NCBI RefSeq assembly: GCF_000759025.1 | Contig: NZ_JPOS01000038.1 | Span: forward strand, 1 to 64,000 | DNA: 64,000 bases | From: Phaeodactylibacter xiamenensis | Lineage (GTDB): Bacteria > Bacteroidota > Bacteroidia > Chitinophagales > Saprospiraceae | Reading direction: 5' to 3' | Translations under genes and position numbers: made by a program | The notes under the pieces: model-generated | What the model saw: only the letters and a program-made list of their open reading frames with translations | Told to the model about the DNA's origin: nothing | The model's database searches: none | Part shown: one piece after another, positions 15,653 through 23,450 of the stretch | How the letters are laid out: each line of letters opens with the position of its first letter | Numbering within the stretch: position 1 is the stretch's first letter

Positions 15653-17038
15653 TCAGATGAACTGCTGCTCTAAGGGAAGGCGTACTGTAGCCAGGGTGCC
15701 TTTACCTGGCTGTGATTCCACCGTGATTCGCCCTTTGTGCAGCTCGATGATCTTTTGCGTAAGCGGCAGCCCTACGCCGTAGCCGGTACGGGCCTGCACA
15801 TGCTGCCCACGGAAAAAAGGCGTGAAGATAGATTCCAGCTCCTCTTTAGGAATGCCCATGCCCTGATCCTGAAACCGGACTTCAATCGCTTTGCTGCCGG
15901 CTGATAGGGTGACGGTGACCGGGGATTCGGAGTACTTGAGCCCGTTCTCTGCCAGGTTGAACAGGGCAATTTGCAGTAAGTTGGCATTGCCGTTGACCAC
16001 GAGCGCGTCCGGGTCGCTTGGAAAAGTGGCGGTGTCGATCTGAAGGGGCTGCTGTGGATAGGCCCTGCTGAGCTCTTCCTGTATTTCAAAGAGCAGTTCG
16101 TCGAGGCGGATGCTTTGCCCTTCGTCATTGACGCCTTCCGTTCCTACTTCAGCCAGGTGCAGAAGGCGCAGCGTTAGCCGGTTAAGGCGCTCAGATTCTT
16201 CGGAGATATTGTCCAGCGACTCGGCGACTGTGGGGGGCAGGGATTTATAATGCTGCCGTACGAGTTCTATTTCCCCAAGAATAGTCGTCAGGGGGGTATT
16301 GAACTGATGAGAAGCGTGGGTGATGAAGTTGCGCTGCGTTTCCACCGAAGTTTCCAGCCGGCTGAGCATTTTGTTAAAGGCCTCCACTATGCTACCCAGT
16401 TCATCCTTTGGGTCCTGATCGGGCAAGGGCTCCAAACGGACGTGCAAATTCGCGGTGTCCACGGTTTTCATTTTCTCGGTCATGGCGGTCAGGGGGGAGA
16501 GCATGCGCCGGGCGTACCAGCGGGCGATGAAGAAAATAAAAACCAGGTAAAGCCCGGCCAGCCCAAAAAGGATATTGGCCAGCTCCCGGAGTTCCTGCTT
16601 GCCCTGCCGGTTGACGGCGGTGACGATGGTGAAGTGAGGCCCCTGATCGTCCCGGTACAGAATGCCAACGCCAAGTGTGTCCCCTTGTTCCACCTTGAAG
16701 TATTCCTGTGCTTCCGTGACCGGTCCGGTCAGGCGGTCAGCCAAAAAATCGGGCAGGTGGGGGAGGAGGCTGTCCTTTTTCTCCAAATGAAAGAAGTATT
16801 CCTGTTCGCTGGGCAGGGTGCGCATGTGTTTCTGTCGGATTTGCTCCAGCACCTGAGGGCTCAACTCGTCGTCATCGAGGTACATTTGGGAAGCGATCAT
16901 GCAGCGCTCGTGCAGGCGGGAGGTGAATTCGTGCTCCAGGTAGTTGCGGTAAAGCAAGAAAATCAGCCCGCCCATCAGGAAAAGGATGCCTGAGGTGAAT
17001 AGCGCAAAGTTGAGGGCCAGCCGGTTTTTTAACTTCAT
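15653..17038 (-). CDS. Sensor histidine kinase
   Basis: 461 aa inner membrane kinase. TM1 is about 7-30 and a periplasmic sensor of about 130 residues follows. TM2 (about 160-180) leads to a HAMP region (RRMLSPLTAMTEKMKTVDTA). The phosphoacceptor is in the H-box ITHASHQFNTPLTTILGEIE, followed by N-box LAENGLKYS, G1 FQDQGMGIPKEEL and G2 GYGVGLPL. This is the HisKA/HATPase_c type. It is co-transcribed with the response regulator immediately upstream (8-base gap). The signal sensed is unknown. Confidence 0.92.
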   Translation of the reverse strand: MKLKNRLALNFALFTSGILFLMGGLIFLLYRNYLEHEFTSRLHERCMIASQMYLDDDELSPQVLEQIRQKHMRTLPSEQEYFFHLEKKDSLLPHLPDFLADRLTGPVTEAQEYFKVEQGDTLGVGILYRDDQGPHFTIVTAVNRQGKQELRELANILFGLAGLYLVFIFFIARWYARRMLSPLTAMTEKMKTVDTANLHVRLEPLPDQDPKDELGSIVEAFNKMLSRLETSVETQRNFITHASHQFNTPLTTILGEIELVRQHYKSLPPTVAESLDNISEESERLNRLTLRLLHLAEVGTEGVNDEGQSIRLDELLFEIQEELSRAYPQQPLQIDTATFPSDPDALVVNGNANLLQIALFNLAENGLKYSESPVTVTLSAGSKAIEVRFQDQGMGIPKEELESIFTPFFRGQHVQARTGYGVGLPLTQKIIELHKGRITVESQPGKGTLATVRLPLEQQFI

Positions 17039-17046
17039 GGCAGGGG

Positions 17047-17730
17047 CTATTCCATACTGAGGTAATACCCGGCACCGATCTTGGTGTGCAGGATGCGGGG
17101 CGAGCCGTCCGCCTCCAGCTTTCGGCGCAGGTAGTTAATGTACACATCCACTACGTTGGTGCCAGTGTCGAAGCCAATACCCCAGGCGGCTTCCAGGAGC
17201 TGCTCCCGGGTGAGGACCCGCCCGGGCTGCTGCATAAAACATTTAAGCAGCTCAAACTCTTTTGCGGTAAGCGAGATCAGTTGGCCGTCGCGCTGCACTT
17301 CCATGCGGTTGAGGTCGAGGGTGAGCCCGGCGGCATTTAGCAGGGCAGGCTGTACGGCAGCGTATTGGTGGTTACGGCGGTAAAGGGCGCGTACCCGGGC
17401 TGCCAGCTCTTCAATTTTGAACGGCTTGGCAAGAAAGTCATCGGCGCCGGCATCGAGTCCCTTGATGACGTGCTCGGTCTTGCCCATGGCGGAGAGCATC
17501 AGAATCGGGACGGAGAGGCGCAGCTCCTGACGGATGTGTTTGCAGATTTCCCACCCATTGACCTTGGGGAGGATGATATCGAGAATGACGAGGTCAAACG
17601 CTTCAGCAGACAATAATTCAAGCGCGACTTCTCCATCGAAAGCAGCCATAGATTCAATACCATACTGCCGCAAACCTTTATGGATTACGTTGCTGATTTT
17701 GATCTCGTCATCTACGATCAGTACCTTCAT
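17047..17730 (-). CDS. OmpR/PhoB-type response regulator
   Basis: 227 aa. Receiver domain with the acidic pair in VLIVDDEIKISN, the phosphoacceptor Asp in VILDIILPKVNGWE and the Lys in FLAKPFKIEEL. The C-terminal winged-helix DNA-binding domain has LTAKEFELLKCFMQQPGRVL and VDVYINYLRRKLE. It forms a two-component system with the kinase gene that follows 8 bases later. The small TPR gene 11 bases upstream is probably in the same transcript. Targets unknown. Confidence 0.93.
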   Translation of the reverse strand: MKVLIVDDEIKISNVIHKGLRQYGIESMAAFDGEVALELLSAEAFDLVILDIILPKVNGWEICKHIRQELRLSVPILMLSAMGKTEHVIKGLDAGADDFLAKPFKIEELAARVRALYRRNHQYAAVQPALLNAAGLTLDLNRMEVQRDGQLISLTAKEFELLKCFMQQPGRVLTREQLLEAAWGIGFDTGTNVVDVYINYLRRKLEADGSPRILHTKIGAGYYLSME

Positions 17731-17741
17731 CCTGCAGCGGG

Positions 17742-18338
17742 CTACCGCATCTTGGGTCGGCGGCGCTTGCCCCCGGGGCGGAAGCCGCCCATTTGGCCGG
17801 ATTGCTTGGCGGCACCGCGGTTTTTGAACTGCTTTTCGAACATGTTGAACTGTTCCTTGATATTAGGCTCGGTAATCTTGCAGCCTTTAGCGACCCGGTA
17901 ATGTCGTTCGGCCTGTTTCCAGCGCCCCTTAGAGGCAGCGATATTTGCGAGCTGAAGTTGCAGCATAGCTCGCTCATTATCAGTCGGAACTTCGACTTCC
18001 TCAGCTTTTTTCAGCCACTTTTCGCCTTCCTCCACATTCTTCTGGGCCAGGGCAGTAGAGCCTTTGATCATGCAGAAGTAAGCCCGGTTGGTCGCGTACA
18101 GCCACTCCGGCTTAAGCGTGAGGTTCAGGCGTTCATTGGCGCCTTCGAAGTCGGACTGCTGCAACATCTCGGCTGCCGATTGTACCGTGCCCAGAAAAAT
18201 GTAGGTGGCCAGCATAACCAATCCCAGAATGACAAACCAGATACCATACCATACCCCCATCGTTGCCCAAAGTGCAATACCACCAATCAGGCCCACGGCA
18301 ATTAAAGCGAATTTGAGGTAAATATTAATTGTTAACAT
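17742..18338 (-). CDS. Small membrane protein with TPR-like tail
   Basis: 198 aa. Two N-terminal membrane helices (about 8-28 and 30-50) are followed by TPR-like helices (LQQSDFEGANERLNLTLKPE, EEGEKWLKKAEEVEVPTDNE, LQLANIAASKGRWKQAERHY). The end is basic and glycine-rich (GGFRPGGKRRRPKMR). It resembles the neighbouring gene at 18415-18939 in layout and several positions, suggesting an old tandem duplication. It precedes the response regulator by 11 bases. Function unknown; TPR tails usually bind other proteins. Confidence 0.75.
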   Translation of the reverse strand: MLTINIYLKFALIAVGLIGGIALWATMGVWYGIWFVILGLVMLATYIFLGTVQSAAEMLQQSDFEGANERLNLTLKPEWLYATNRAYFCMIKGSTALAQKNVEEGEKWLKKAEEVEVPTDNERAMLQLQLANIAASKGRWKQAERHYRVAKGCKITEPNIKEQFNMFEKQFKNRGAAKQSGQMGGFRPGGKRRRPKMR

Positions 18339-18414
18339 GCGTTCGGTTAATTTTTGGCAAATGTAGAAATTTTGATCGGGCGGTGCGCATTTTGGGTAAC
18401 ACCTGTTCTGTTTA

Positions 18415-18939
18415 TTAGTTGTTTCTGGCAGCCAGTGCCTGTTCCAGTTTCTGGAGGTTTTCCTTCACCAGCAAATCATTGGAGGGGAAACTCCGCGCTT
18501 GCTTCATCCAGTGGCGGGCCTGCTCGGGGCGCATTTGTACGTAGTGGATATGCGCCAGGTTCAGGCAAGCCAGGGCGCTGTCATTAGGGTGTTCCAGCCC
18601 GAGCTCTATGGCTTCGGTAAGCATTTCGCTGGCAGGCGCCATATCCTTGCGCTGCAAATAGATTAGCCCCAGCGAAAAATAGTAGTACGCCCGGTTCCGC
18701 CTCAGCAGCAAGCCGGGAAACCATACCTGATCCAGGACTTTCTCTGCATCTGCCGCCTTCCCTCTTTTCAGCAGGCTGTGGGCCGTCCATACATTGCCCA
18801 TGAAAGCCTGCGTCAGCAGGAGTAAAACGCCGCCAAGGTAAAGGTACCAGGCCTGACTGATGCCCAGCCGGAATTGCAAAACCGCTCCCAGGATAAAAAA
18901 CAACCCAATTAATAAGTATCGAAGATAAACCGTTGCCAT
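18415..18939 (-). CDS. Small membrane protein with TPR-like tail (paralogue)
   Basis: 174 aa from ATG 18939. Two membrane helices (YLRYLLIGLFFILGAVLQF and LYLGGVLLLLTQAF) are followed by TPR-like repeats (GKAADAEKVLDQVWFPGLLL, SLGLIYLQRKDMAPASEMLT, ALACLNLAHIHYVQMRPEQA). The frame is open 36 codons further upstream, but a strong promoter whose -7 box lies at 18954-18961 sits inside that extension, so the shorter start is right. It is first in a probable four-gene operon: this gene, its paralogue, response regulator, histidine kinase. Confidence 0.78.
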   Translation of the reverse strand: MATVYLRYLLIGLFFILGAVLQFRLGISQAWYLYLGGVLLLLTQAFMGNVWTAHSLLKRGKAADAEKVLDQVWFPGLLLRRNRAYYYFSLGLIYLQRKDMAPASEMLTEAIELGLEHPNDSALACLNLAHIHYVQMRPEQARHWMKQARSFPSNDLLVKENLQKLEQALAARNN

Positions 18940-18953
18940 AAGAAAAATTTCTG

Positions 18954-18983
18954 CAAATATACTCGCTGGGCTTGGGTTTGCAA
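18954..18983 (-). promoter_or_regulatory. Promoter of the TPR/two-component operon
   Basis: Minus strand TTG (18983-18981), 19 bases, TATATTTG (18961-18954). This matches the Bacteroidota consensus. The predicted transcript would start about 8-10 bases before ATG 18939, a very short leader. Confidence 0.65.
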
Positions 18984-19129
18984 TATTCGGCATCGCATTA
19001 TCTTCGGGTCTCCTGCAGACACCTGAATAACCGTTGTTTATTCCCAAAAATGGAAATTAGTCTTTTTTTGGGACAAATTTAACTAGGTTTGATTTTTTAA
19101 ATTTCTGTAATACAGCGGATTATGTTTTT

Positions 19130-19145
19130 TGGCACAGGTTTGGAT
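19130..19145 (+). promoter_or_regulatory. Sigma-54-like promoter, imperfect
   Basis: TGGCACAGGTTTGGAT has the -24 element TGGCAC and, ten bases after the GG, GA in place of the usual GC. It resembles the site at 54937-54952 (both TTTTTTGGCA..AG.TTTGG..ATAT). It stands ahead of a short reading frame and a strong terminator. Dependence on RpoN is inference. Confidence 0.35.
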
Positions 19146-19201
19146 ATATTATTTACAGCAAAAGCAAGCAAATACAAACTTTCCTGAAAGCAGGGATACG
19201 A

Positions 19202-19324
19202 TTGGAGAAAACTCCAACAAACACTCAAGCAAACACAACTGAACAACACTTAGAAGAAATAAAAGGAGACTCAGCGTTTCTCCAAAAGAGTTTTGAGGAT
19301 TTAATCTTCATTAAGAATAGGTAA
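19202..19324 (+). CDS. Possible 40-aa small protein
   Basis: TTG-initiated frame of 40 codons ending TAA at 19324, just 20 bases before a strong terminator. The N-terminal half is polar (TPTNTQANTTEQ) and the second half would form an amphipathic helix (HLEEIKGDSAFLQKSFEDLI). There is no ATG in the region. The frame is also open upstream, so the true start is uncertain, and the transcript might instead be a non-coding RNA. A sigma-54-like element lies 57 bases upstream. No homology is recognised. Confidence 0.35.
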   Translation: MEKTPTNTQANTTEQHLEEIKGDSAFLQKSFEDLIFIKNR

Positions 19325-19344
19325 ATAGGTTAAGCTAAGTAGAC

Positions 19345-19378
19345 GGGGAATAGCCAAAACGGTTATTCCCCTTTTTTT
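19345..19378 (+). terminator. Strong rho-independent terminator
   Basis: GGGGAATAGCC (19345-19355), loop AAAAC, GGTTATTCCCC (19361-19371): an 11-bp stem with one G-U pair, followed by seven T. It has no annotated gene in front of it except the small frame at 19202-19324. That indicates an independent short transcript. Confidence 0.85.
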
Positions 19379-19394
19379 GTCCCCGGGCATCCCG

Positions 19395-19402
19395 TACTTT
19401 TG
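19395..19402 (+). promoter_or_regulatory. -7 element of the 19422 gene
   Basis: TACTTTTG fits the Bacteroidota -7 box TAnnTTTG. The start codon is 20 bases downstream. A good -33 element at the usual distance is not evident because the terminator T-run occupies that position. Confidence 0.45.
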
Positions 19403-19421
19403 CAGCAAAAGATCCCTGCTT

Positions 19422-21158
19422 ATGATACGTTTGCTCTTGTCCTCCGCACTGCAAATTTTATGGGTTTTAGTCGTTGTGGCCCAGCCTGAGGTCACCTGGG
19501 TGCAGCGCTATGCTGTTGAGTCGCCGATTTTTTCCTTTGGTAAAAACCTCAATATTATCGATATGGCAACGGATGAGGCCGGGGATATTTACCTTTTAGG
19601 CTTTCACCGTTCTGATTTGGAGCTCGATGGTACAGTGGTCCACCCGCCCTACAGCGGTGCACAAACCGGTTTCCTGCAGAAGCTTTCTGGTGGAGGCGAA
19701 GTGTTGTGGTACCGGCGGCTGACGATGGGCGATATGCGGACACTAGCGGTCAAAAGCGGCAAGGTTTACGTGGGGGGAGAAATTGCCTCCGCGGAATACG
19801 GTCCCCTGCTCATTCAGCGGGATGCCTCAGGGGCTACCCGGACGTTGTTTGCCGATGGCTACCGGGATGCTTTTATTGCCCGGTTTGATACAGAAGGCAC
19901 GCTGGAATGGGCAAAAGCCTACGGCGGAGCAGACAGTGAGTTCTTCGATAAAGGGGACCGGCTGAACGCATTGGCGGTTGATGATGCCGGTTCGATCTAC
20001 ATTACAGGCAGTTATCACCGGGAGATGGATTTCGGTGGTCCTACCGTATTCACGGAGCCCTCTGACCGAGGCAAGACGTTCTACCTGGCCCGGCTTACAC
20101 CTGATGGCGACCTGGAATGGGCAGAGCAAATTCAGTCTCCCCTGCCCATTGATGGCGGGAATGCGGAAGGCCTCGGGTTAGCCCTGAGCTTGGAGGGTGA
20201 GCCCATCGTCTCTATTGCTTACAGCGCTGGTGGTTTACTGCTTGATGGTAGTATTCTGATGAATGACAATCAGGATGGTGATGATGGTTGCCTGTTGGTT
20301 AAATACGATACACAAGGCAACCGGCAATGGTACCGGAATATCGAGCCACAGGAAGGCTTAATTGTCCCCTTTGGCCTTGAAACGGACGAGCAGGGCCGGA
20401 TTTACCTGGGTTTTTCTCATGAGCAGCAAGTTCTCATAGAGGAATCAGCCACTTTGCAGTATTTTCAAGCCGAAGATGACCTGCTTAAGACGGCTTTGCT
20501 CTGCTGGGATGCCAATGGGCAACTGCTCTGGGGTAATACGCTGTTTTGTTCTAATGGCGCAATGGATGTCCACCCGGACGGAAATATTTACCTCTCAGCC
20601 GCCGCCTTTCGGGCTGAGGTCGCCCTTTCGGAAAGCACCGCGCTGTCGTTCGAAGTTGGTGGGTCTGTAAGTTTGTGGGCACGTTTCCTCCCGGACGGGC
20701 AGCTATCCTGGGCACATCAGCCTGAACTGTTGGGAGATCCCCCCTTCAGCACCAATCATAACATTATGGTGGACGCGGAAGGGCGGGCTTACGCCTCAGC
20801 GAACTTCAACCAACCCCTCGCGTTTGGGAATGGATGGTCATTGACAACCGGCTATGATTCGCCCGACTTCGATGCCCTTTACCTGATTCAAATTGACGAT
20901 TCGAATATCAGCAGTGTATTCCGCCCTGTGCATCGGCCACTCCGTGCCTTCCCAAACCCTACAGCAGGCACATTGCATGTGGAGCTTCCGGGGCATGGCC
21001 AATTGCAGTTATTGAGCAGTTTGGGGCAGCGGGTATGGGGCGTTGCGCATGCCGGAGGGCTGCAATCCTTTACATTGCCCGCTTTACCAGCTGGCCTTTA
21101 TTTGCTTCAGGGCCAAACGGGGCAACAGCGCTACCTGTCCCGGATTGTAATTGAGTAA
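19422..21158 (+). CDS. Secreted SBBP-repeat-like protein with T9SS sorting domain
   Basis: 578 aa. Signal peptide MIRLLLSSALQILWVLVVVAQ. The body consists of beta-propeller-like repeats with recurring 'G.I.Y..G' and 'W....G....' units (AGDIYLLGFHRSDLEL, AGSIYITGSYHREMDF, QGNRQWYRN). The last ~75 residues are a T9SS type A sorting domain (RAFPNPTAGTLHVELPGHGQ ... LPAGLYLLQGQ ... RIVIE). It should therefore cross the outer membrane by type IX secretion and stay surface-attached or be released. The ATG at 19422 is preferred over an upstream TTG that lies inside the terminator. Confidence 0.85.
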   Translation: MIRLLLSSALQILWVLVVVAQPEVTWVQRYAVESPIFSFGKNLNIIDMATDEAGDIYLLGFHRSDLELDGTVVHPPYSGAQTGFLQKLSGGGEVLWYRRLTMGDMRTLAVKSGKVYVGGEIASAEYGPLLIQRDASGATRTLFADGYRDAFIARFDTEGTLEWAKAYGGADSEFFDKGDRLNALAVDDAGSIYITGSYHREMDFGGPTVFTEPSDRGKTFYLARLTPDGDLEWAEQIQSPLPIDGGNAEGLGLALSLEGEPIVSIAYSAGGLLLDGSILMNDNQDGDDGCLLVKYDTQGNRQWYRNIEPQEGLIVPFGLETDEQGRIYLGFSHEQQVLIEESATLQYFQAEDDLLKTALLCWDANGQLLWGNTLFCSNGAMDVHPDGNIYLSAAAFRAEVALSESTALSFEVGGSVSLWARFLPDGQLSWAHQPELLGDPPFSTNHNIMVDAEGRAYASANFNQPLAFGNGWSLTTGYDSPDFDALYLIQIDDSNISSVFRPVHRPLRAFPNPTAGTLHVELPGHGQLQLLSSLGQRVWGVAHAGGLQSFTLPALPAGLYLLQGQTGQQRYLSRIVIE

Positions 21159-21285
21159 TCAATTCTGCCAGTTCAGAAAGGTCTGATTGCCATTCGCTCT
21201 AATAAATGCCCCCGTATGTCGAAAGCCTTTTACTTTTGTAGGGAATTAAACTTAATCTTGTGGCCGAAAAATACACCCGGCTTTA

Positions 21286-22320
21286 ATGTCAGATAACACC
21301 GAAATAAACCTACTTTCCCGTCTCAAAGCGGACGATCGGATGGCGCTGCAGCACCTTTTCGAAGATCACTACGAAATGGTCTGCCAGTCGATCTACCGCT
21401 TTGTGCCTGATGCCAGCACCGCTGAGGACCTGGCACAGGAAGTCTTCCTCCGGTTTTGGGAAAAGCGCCACAAAATCGAAATCAACTCCTCCCTTGGTGC
21501 TTACATCCGCCGTATGGCCATCAACGAAGGGCTGGGCTACCTGCGCCGCAACAAGCGCTGGGAGCAGGAAGCCTTTGAACCGGGCCATGAACCCGGCGTG
21601 GATGATAGCGCTGAGGACAAATTTCTTCATGGTGAAATGCAGGAGAATGTTACTGCTGCCATCAATCAGTTGCCCCCTAAATGCCGAATGGTTTTCCAAC
21701 TGAGCCGGTACGAAGAGCTCACTTACAAAGAGATTGCTGATCAGATGGAGATTTCCGTAAAAACGGTGGAAAACCAGATGGGCAAAGCCTTGCGGGTACT
21801 ACGTGAACAATTGCAGCAGTACCTTCAGCTTGTTATGCTCTTTGGCTTGTTGTGGCTGTCCGCCTGTCAGCAGCCGGCTACAGCATCCCCTCCCGTACAT
21901 GCCGAAATCAATAGTATGCAATATGCCGCCTTTCGCCTGAAACCAGGCACGGACCTGAAAACAGCCCTGCAGCAGTGGGTAGATTCGAATGATGTTGACG
22001 CTGCCGTCATTTTAAGCGCGGTGGGCAGCCTGACGGATTACGCCATTCGCTTTGCCAATCAGCCTGAAGCCAGCGTAGGGCAGGGGCACTTTGAGATCAC
22101 AAGCATGACCGGTACCCTATCCAAAAACGGCTCCCATTTGCACCTGACAGTCGCAGATGAAACCGGGCATTGCCTGGGCGGCCACCTGATGGAAGGTTGC
22201 CGGATTTACACGACGGCTGAAATCGTAATGGGACTGCTGCCGGGCCATGAATTTCTGCGGGTGGCAGACGATACTTACGGGTATAAGGAACTGGAAGTAA
22301 AAAAGAAAGAAAAAAATTGA
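21286..22320 (+). CDS. ECF sigma factor fused in frame to a PPC (DUF296) domain
   Basis: 344 aa. Residues 22-90 are sigma region 2 (DLAQEVFLRFWEKRHKI) and about 125-178 are region 4 (ELTYKEIADQMEISVKTVEN). Bacteroidota ECF sigmas of this type normally stop soon after. Here the chain continues without a stop through a hydrophobic stretch (YLQLVMLFGLLWLSAC, 179-194, ending in a lipobox-like LSAC) into a PPC/DUF296 domain (212-335: AAFRLKPGTDLKTALQQW, LSAVGSLTDYAIRFANQ, GSHLHLTVADETG, GGHLMEGCRIYTTAEI). Either this is one membrane-anchored sigma, or the PPC lipoprotein is made separately from the internal ATG at 21835. FecR follows. A frameshift is not needed to explain it. Confidence 0.85.
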   Translation: MSDNTEINLLSRLKADDRMALQHLFEDHYEMVCQSIYRFVPDASTAEDLAQEVFLRFWEKRHKIEINSSLGAYIRRMAINEGLGYLRRNKRWEQEAFEPGHEPGVDDSAEDKFLHGEMQENVTAAINQLPPKCRMVFQLSRYEELTYKEIADQMEISVKTVENQMGKALRVLREQLQQYLQLVMLFGLLWLSACQQPATASPPVHAEINSMQYAAFRLKPGTDLKTALQQWVDSNDVDAAVILSAVGSLTDYAIRFANQPEASVGQGHFEITSMTGTLSKNGSHLHLTVADETGHCLGGHLMEGCRIYTTAEIVMGLLPGHEFLRVADDTYGYKELEVKKKEKN

Positions 22321-22356
22321 TGCATGCATAGGGGGGATGCCAAACCGCATGCATCA
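22318..22356 (+). other. Intercistronic hairpin on the sigma stop codon
   Basis: TGATGCATGC (22318-22327, starting with the TGA stop) and GCATGCATCA (22347-22356) form a 10-bp perfect stem with a 19-base loop. It is not followed by a T-run, so it is not a clear terminator. It lies 24 bases before the FecR start and could affect relative expression. Confidence 0.5.
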
Positions 22357-22379
22357 GTATTCCGGAAACTAACAACAAC

Positions 22380-23393
22380 ATGGATCAAAGCGACTACCTT
22401 GAATTGATAGGGCGGTATCTCTCCGGGGATATTAGCGAGGCAGAGCGGGAAGCGCTCATGCGCTGGGTAGAAGCCGATTCTGCCAACCGGGCGGTGCTAG
22501 AAGAAGCCGAAAAACTATGGTCGGTAGCGGCATCCTATGAGATGCCTGACTTCTCTGCCGGAAAGCCGGCAGCCTGGGATTTGCTGGAGGAACGGATCGG
22601 GGCAGCAGAGAAAACCGGTGAAGCCAAAGTGATTGGATTGTCAACCCTGAAGCTATACCTGCGCTATGCAGCTGCAGCGGTCCTGTTACTGCTGGGCGGT
22701 TACTGGGGGTACTGGTATTCCGGCCTTATAGACCATTCGCCGGTGTTTGCAGAGGTTCAAACCGCTGATAAGGAAGAGCAAACGCTCACCCTGCCTGACG
22801 GAAGCACGGTAGTGCTGAATGAGAATAGTTCCATTCGTTACGCCAAAGACTTTAAGCAGCGGGAAGTCAGGTTGACCGGGGAGGCATTCTTTGACGTGGT
22901 AAAGCAGGACGGCGCTATCTTCACTATCTTTTCAGAAGGCGCCCAAACTACTGTACTGGGTACATCCTTTAATGTCAGAGCCTATCCTGATGAACCGGAA
23001 GTAACGGTTTCGGTGGCTACCGGGAAGGTGGAAGTGGCCTCTGTAGATAAAGAAGAAGAGAAAGTTTTACTGGTTCCTGGTGCCTCCGGGCAGTACAATA
23101 AAATGCTGGATAAAGTCCGGGAAGCACCGGTCTCCAACGCAATGGCATGGAAGGAGAACCGGCTGCAGTTTGACAATCAGCCGCTGGGCCAGGTCGCCAG
23201 TGCGATTGAACGGTACTTTGGGAAGAAGGTAGTACTGACAAATGAACAGCTGGCGAATTGCCGCTTCATGGGAGATTTTCCCAACCCTAAGCTGCAGGAA
23301 CTGCTGGATGCGATGGCCTTCACGATGGAACTGGAAATTGTCGAAGAAAATGGGCAGATTGTAATCAAGGGCAATGGAGACTATTGCCGGTAA
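22380..23393 (+). CDS. FecR-type anti-sigma factor
   Basis: 337 aa single-pass inner membrane protein. The cytoplasmic N-terminal region (IGRYLSGDISEAEREALMRW) binds the sigma factor in this family. A membrane helix lies about 90-112 (YLRYAAAAVLLLLGGYWGYW). The periplasmic FecR domain has LTLPDGSTVVLNENSSIRYA and VRLTGEAFFDV. A DUF4974 domain ends the protein (RLQFDNQPLGQVASAIERYF). It should hold the ECF sigma encoded just upstream until an envelope signal arrives. No SusC-type TonB receptor follows, which is unusual for FecR systems. Confidence 0.92.
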   Translation: MDQSDYLELIGRYLSGDISEAEREALMRWVEADSANRAVLEEAEKLWSVAASYEMPDFSAGKPAAWDLLEERIGAAEKTGEAKVIGLSTLKLYLRYAAAAVLLLLGGYWGYWYSGLIDHSPVFAEVQTADKEEQTLTLPDGSTVVLNENSSIRYAKDFKQREVRLTGEAFFDVVKQDGAIFTIFSEGAQTTVLGTSFNVRAYPDEPEVTVSVATGKVEVASVDKEEEKVLLVPGASGQYNKMLDKVREAPVSNAMAWKENRLQFDNQPLGQVASAIERYFGKKVVLTNEQLANCRFMGDFPNPKLQELLDAMAFTMELEIVEENGQIVIKGNGDYCR

Positions 23394-23450
23394 GTGACGG
23401 AGAAAAATTGTATCATTTATTTCCGTCGAACTACTAAAGCACGAAAAGCC

